From Coriobacteriaceae bacterium AF08-21 (GTDB lineage Bacteria > Actinomycetota > Coriobacteriia > Coriobacteriales > Coriobacteriaceae), in the NCBI GenBank assembly GCA_027687465.1, contig JAQCQR010000037.1:1-7517 (forward strand): a stretch of 7,517 nt of DNA, read 5' to 3'. Under the pieces are notes generated by a model, which ran no database searches, was not told the DNA's origin, and saw only the letters and a list, made by a program, of their open reading frames with translations. Of the stretch, positions 4,692-7,517 are shown piece by piece. Position 1 is the stretch's first letter. Each line of letters starts with the position of its first letter. The position numbers and the translations under genes are program-made.

Positions 4692-5975
4692 ATGAGCGAG
4701 CAGACCATCGGTACCACGTGTGTTCAGGGCGGTTATCGCCCGGGCGATGCAGAGCCGCGTCAGGTGCCTATCTACCAGTCAACCACGTGGAAGTACGACA
4801 CGTCCGAGCACATGGGCAAGCTGTTTGACCTGGAGGAGTCGGGCTACTTCTACAGCCGTCTGCAGAATCCCACGTGTGATCTGGTTGCCGCCAAGATCTG
4901 CGAGATGGAGGGCGGCACTGCTGCGATGCTCACGAGCTCGGGCATGGCTGCGAACTTCCTCGCGATCTTTAACGTGGCCGGTGCCGGCGATCACGTGGTC
5001 GCGAGCTCTGCCATCTACGGCGGTACCTACAACCTGCTTGCCCATACCATGGGCCGCATGGGCGTTACCTGCACGTTCGTTGCTCCCGACTGCACCGATG
5101 AGGAGCTGGAAGCAGCCTTCCGGCCCAACACCAAGCTCGTCTTTGGCGAGACCATCGCCAACCCCGCCCTCGCCGTGCTCGATATTGAGCGCTTTGCCCA
5201 GGCCGCGCATGACCACGGCGTGCCGCTGATGGTCGACAACACCTTCCCGACGCCCGTGATGTGTCGTCCTTTTGAGTGGGGTGCCGATATCGTCACGCAC
5301 TCCACGACCAAGTACATGGACGGTCACGCGGCCTACCTGGGCGGTGTGATTGTCGATCACGGTCAGTTTGACTGGATGGCCCATGCTGACAAGTTCCCGG
5401 GTCTCACCACGCCCGATGAGAGCTACCATGGCGTGACCTATGCCGAGAAGTTCGGTCGCGAGGGCGCCTTCATCACCAAGGCCACCGCGCAGCTCATGCG
5501 CGATCTTGGTCCCATGCAGAACCCGCAGGCGGCGTTTTTCCTGAACAGCTCGCTCGAGAGCCTGCATGTGCGCATGCCGCGTCATTGCGAGAACGGCCTG
5601 GCGGTCGCTAAGTTCCTGCAGAGTCATCCCAAGGTGCGCTTCGTGAGCTATCCGGGCCTGGAGGGCGACAAATACTATGACCTGGCTCAGAAGTACATGC
5701 CCAACGGTACCTGCGGCGTCGTGAGCTTTGGCTTTAACGGCGGTCGCGCGGCAGCTGAGACCTTTATGAAGAGCCTCAAGCTCGCCCAGATCGCCACGCA
5801 TGTGGCCGACGCCCGCACTTGCTGCCTGCATCCCGCTAACGCCACGCATCGCCAGATGAACGATGAGGAGCTCATCGCCTGTGGCATCTCCGCCGACATG
5901 GTGCGCCTGTCGTGCGGCCTCGAGGACACGGCCGACCTGATTGCCGACCTTGAGCAGGCTCTCGAGCAGTGCTAG
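4692..5975 (+). CDS. metY: O-acetylhomoserine sulfhydrylase (Cys/Met metabolism PLP enzyme)
   Basis: 427-residue pyridoxal-phosphate enzyme predicted to convert O-acetyl-L-homoserine and sulfide to L-homocysteine and acetate, the direct sulfhydrylation route to methionine, in the cytosol. The single Cys/Met metabolism domain spans almost the whole chain. Visible residues are YSR at 54-56 (phosphate contact from the partner subunit), SSGMA at 82-86, the ring-stacking Tyr in IYGG at 109, VDNTF with D182 facing the PLP nitrogen, the Schiff-base lysine K207 in HSTTKYMDGH, and R406 in RLSCG for the substrate carboxylate. Length over 420 and YGGTYN rather than a YGCT-type motif favour this enzyme over methionine gamma-lyase or cystathionine synthase/lyase. 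ATG at 4692 is chosen over the in-frame TTG at 4686 because AAGGGAG lies 6 bases upstream of the ATG. It has its own promoter and terminator. Sulfide specificity over methanethiol cannot be shown from sequence. Confidence 0.92.
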   Translation: MSEQTIGTTCVQGGYRPGDAEPRQVPIYQSTTWKYDTSEHMGKLFDLEESGYFYSRLQNPTCDLVAAKICEMEGGTAAMLTSSGMAANFLAIFNVAGAGDHVVASSAIYGGTYNLLAHTMGRMGVTCTFVAPDCTDEELEAAFRPNTKLVFGETIANPALAVLDIERFAQAAHDHGVPLMVDNTFPTPVMCRPFEWGADIVTHSTTKYMDGHAAYLGGVIVDHGQFDWMAHADKFPGLTTPDESYHGVTYAEKFGREGAFITKATAQLMRDLGPMQNPQAAFFLNSSLESLHVRMPRHCENGLAVAKFLQSHPKVRFVSYPGLEGDKYYDLAQKYMPNGTCGVVSFGFNGGRAAAETFMKSLKLAQIATHVADARTCCLHPANATHRQMNDEELIACGISADMVRLSCGLEDTADLIADLEQALEQC

Positions 5976-6042
5976 GCTAGCTCCGTACAAGGTGCCGATG
6001 CTGGCAGAAAGCTTCGGTGACTTTTCGTTCCGATTCCGTAGG

Positions 6043-6090
6043 CGGGACCCCAATCGCGACTGTTTGCAGGCGATCGGGGTCCCGTTTTTT
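6043..6090 (+). terminator. Intrinsic terminator of metY
   Basis: CGGGACCCC-A-ATCGC (6043-6057) pairs with GCGAT-C-GGGGTCCCG (6070-6084), 14 pairs with a single A-C mismatch and a 12-base loop. Six T residues follow (6085-6090). It separates metY from the transporter gene, which therefore needs its own promoter or read-through. Confidence 0.95.
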
Positions 6091-6116
6091 GCATTGCGCC
6101 ACTCGAAAGGATGGAT

Positions 6117-7421
6117 ATGGAGAAAACCGCAGAGCAGCTGCGCCGCGAGCACATTGCCCTAGAGGGCGACACCCATGGCAAGAACAAATGGGCGATTCTG
6201 TTTACCGTGCTCATCATGACGTTTATGTCGTGTCTGGATTCGACCGTCGTGACCGTGGCGTTGCCCGTGATGCAAAAGGAGCTGGGCGTGGGCCTCGACC
6301 GCATTCAGCTGGTGAGCTCGGTGTACCTGCTTGCGACGTGCGTGGCTATGCTGCCGTTTGGCCGCCTGGGTGACGTGCGCGGCAAGGTGGGCGTGTTCCA
6401 GCTGGGCGTCATCGTCTTTACGGTCGGCTCGCTGCTTTGTGGTCTTTCGGCCTCGCTCGAGGTTCTTATTCTGGCACGCATTGTGCAGGGCGTCGGTTGC
6501 GCGGCGGCCATGGCAAACAACATGGGCATCATCACCGAGTCGTTTCCAGCGCGCGAGCGCGGCCGTGCCATGGGCATCCTTGCGACCTTCGTGGCCCTCG
6601 GCATGATGTGTGGTCCCGTGCTTGGCGGCATGCTGGTGGCGAGCTTTCCCTGGGAGAGCATCTTCCTCATCAACCTGCCCATTGGCGTTATCTCGTTTAT
6701 CGTGGGGCTCTACACGTTGCCGCATGTTAAGCCGGAGGCCGGCGAGCGCCCCATGTCCCTGATCGAGGCCGCTCGTCGCTGCTTTGCAAATTCGGCCTTC
6801 ACCATCAACCTTGCTTGCATGCTCATCGTGTTCGTTGGTATTGGCGCATCTGAGTTTATCCTGCCGTTTTATTTTCAGGACGCCCACGGCTTTGGTTCCG
6901 ACATTTCCGGACTGCTCTTTTTGGCGCTTCCGATGGTGAATGCTTTTATCGGCCCGCTTTCGGGCACGATTTCCGATCGTATTGGTTGCGAGGGCCCCAC
7001 GGCCGTTGGCCTGGGCGTGTACGTGTGCGGGCTCTTTGCAGTGAGCACGCTCGACGAGCACTCTTCCATCCCTGTGATCGTGTGTTGCGTCGCGTTTATG
7101 TCGTGCGGTACGTCGATTTTCCAGAGCCCCAATAACTCGCTGTATATGGGCTCGGCTCCGCGCGAAGCGCTCGGCTTTGCGGGCAGCCTGGGTAGCCTTG
7201 CGCGCTATGCGGGTATGGCAGTGGGCATTACGGCGGCATCGCATATCCTCTATGGGCAGATGAGCGTGGCGATGGGCGAGGCCGTGACCAGTTTTGTTGC
7301 AGGCCGTCCGGATGTATTCCTATTTGGCTTTCGCTCGGTGTTCTACGTGCTTATGGCTGTGGCCGCTGTGGGCTTTGCGCTCGCCATGGTGCGTTTGGTG
7401 AGGATGCGCGCCCGCCATTAG
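6117..7421 (+). CDS. Major facilitator superfamily transporter, EmrB/QacA-like
   Basis: 434-residue inner-membrane protein, probably a proton-coupled exporter; the substrate is not evident. Twelve membrane segments are visible at about 25-48, 65-82, 91-111, 115-136, 152-175, 181-202, 229-251, 263-284, 296-310, 317-337, 352-379 and 401-427. Motifs of drug-exporting MFS proteins are present: LDSTVVTVALP in TM1 (40-50), motif A GRLGDVRGK between TM2 and TM3 (82-90), ARIVQGVG in TM4 (120-127) and GPVLGGML in TM5 (166-173), followed by FLINLPIG (183-190). These are DHA2 (14-TM) signatures, yet the two extra central helices are missing and only a hydrophilic linker of about 27 residues (203-228) is seen. 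ATG at 6117 is preferred, because GAAAGG (6105-6110) ends 6 bases upstream of it but directly abuts the other in-frame ATG at 6111. It follows the metY terminator by 26 bases. No clear promoter of its own was found in the short gap. Confidence 0.92.
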   Translation: MEKTAEQLRREHIALEGDTHGKNKWAILFTVLIMTFMSCLDSTVVTVALPVMQKELGVGLDRIQLVSSVYLLATCVAMLPFGRLGDVRGKVGVFQLGVIVFTVGSLLCGLSASLEVLILARIVQGVGCAAAMANNMGIITESFPARERGRAMGILATFVALGMMCGPVLGGMLVASFPWESIFLINLPIGVISFIVGLYTLPHVKPEAGERPMSLIEAARRCFANSAFTINLACMLIVFVGIGASEFILPFYFQDAHGFGSDISGLLFLALPMVNAFIGPLSGTISDRIGCEGPTAVGLGVYVCGLFAVSTLDEHSSIPVIVCCVAFMSCGTSIFQSPNNSLYMGSAPREALGFAGSLGSLARYAGMAVGITAASHILYGQMSVAMGEAVTSFVAGRPDVFLFGFRSVFYVLMAVAAVGFALAMVRLVRMRARH

Positions 7422-7517
7422 CGTGTTGGGAGGCTGTCTGCCACGATTCGCGCCGTCCCAAAAAGACTGGGGTTGATTTCCGATCTCAGCCGAACACATT
7501 GAGCAAATAGGTCGTTC
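7422..7517. other. Right-edge non-coding sequence
   Basis: No gene start is visible in the last 96 bases. TTGGGA-GGC (7426-7434) can pair with GCC-G-TCCCAA (7452-7461), nine pairs with one bulged G, and could help end the transporter transcript. The bases that follow are A-rich rather than T-rich, so it is a poor intrinsic terminator on the plus strand. Confidence 0.4.

Noticed and set aside
4779..6152. A 457-codon minus-strand open frame across metY
   Set aside because: Its His, Ala and Gly-rich sequence is a mirror of metY codon use and runs through the metY terminator.
6159..7244. A 361-codon minus-strand open frame across the transporter
   Set aside because: It is very rich in His, Arg and Lys, an antisense image of a hydrophobic membrane protein.
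1..7517. tRNA genes, CRISPR arrays, insertion sequences, toxin-antitoxin or defence genes
   Set aside because: No cloverleaf, regular repeat-spacer pattern, transposase or defence-family protein was found. The gene content is ordinary chromosomal housekeeping and metabolism.

Overview
This window reads as ordinary chromosomal DNA from a GC-rich, Gram-positive-type gut bacterium, most likely a coriobacterium close to Collinsella. The basis is the high GC content, a four-domain actinobacterial-style ribosomal protein S1 starting at TTG, frequent GTG/TTG starts with strong GA-rich Shine-Dalgarno sites, and the gene content. The genus is an inference; no 16S or other marker is present.

Layout. 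Positions 1-50 are a perfect 17-bp inverted repeat, probably a dispersed REP-like intergenic element. Next is a HAD-family hydrolase on the minus strand (58-816). A 315-bp divergent gap (817-1131) leads to rpsA on the plus strand (1132-2298), which ends in a clear intrinsic terminator. A gap of about 340 bp holding two tandem hairpins and a promoter precedes rnpB, the RNase P RNA (about 2637-2998), followed by a very long stem-loop with a T run (3014-3124) that probably ends its transcript. yigZ (IMPACT/UPF0029 family, plus, 3312-3947) converges on a cysteine-rich C_GCAxxG_C_C family protein (minus, 4015-4461), with a 24-bp bidirectional hairpin between them. That gene diverges from an O-acetylhomoserine sulfhydrylase (metY-type, plus, 4692-5975), which ends in an intrinsic terminator. 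The last gene is a 12-TM major facilitator transporter (plus, 6117-7421). The final 96 bases hold only a weak hairpin.

How the genes relate. Each gene appears to be its own transcription unit: most are bounded by hairpins or lie divergent or convergent to their neighbours. rpsA and rnpB are core translation and RNA-processing genes. metY makes homocysteine from O-acetylhomoserine and sulfide. The divergent cysteine-rich protein could share its control region, but no functional link is proven. The HAD hydrolase and the transporter have no visible substrate clue.

I found no sign of an undescribed multi-gene system, phage, CRISPR array or insertion sequence. The points worth a second look are all non-coding: hairpins that overlap or abut the ribosome binding sites of rpsA and the C_GCAxxG_C_C gene, palindromes in the rnpB and metY promoters, the long stem after rnpB, and the 50-base palindrome at the left edge.
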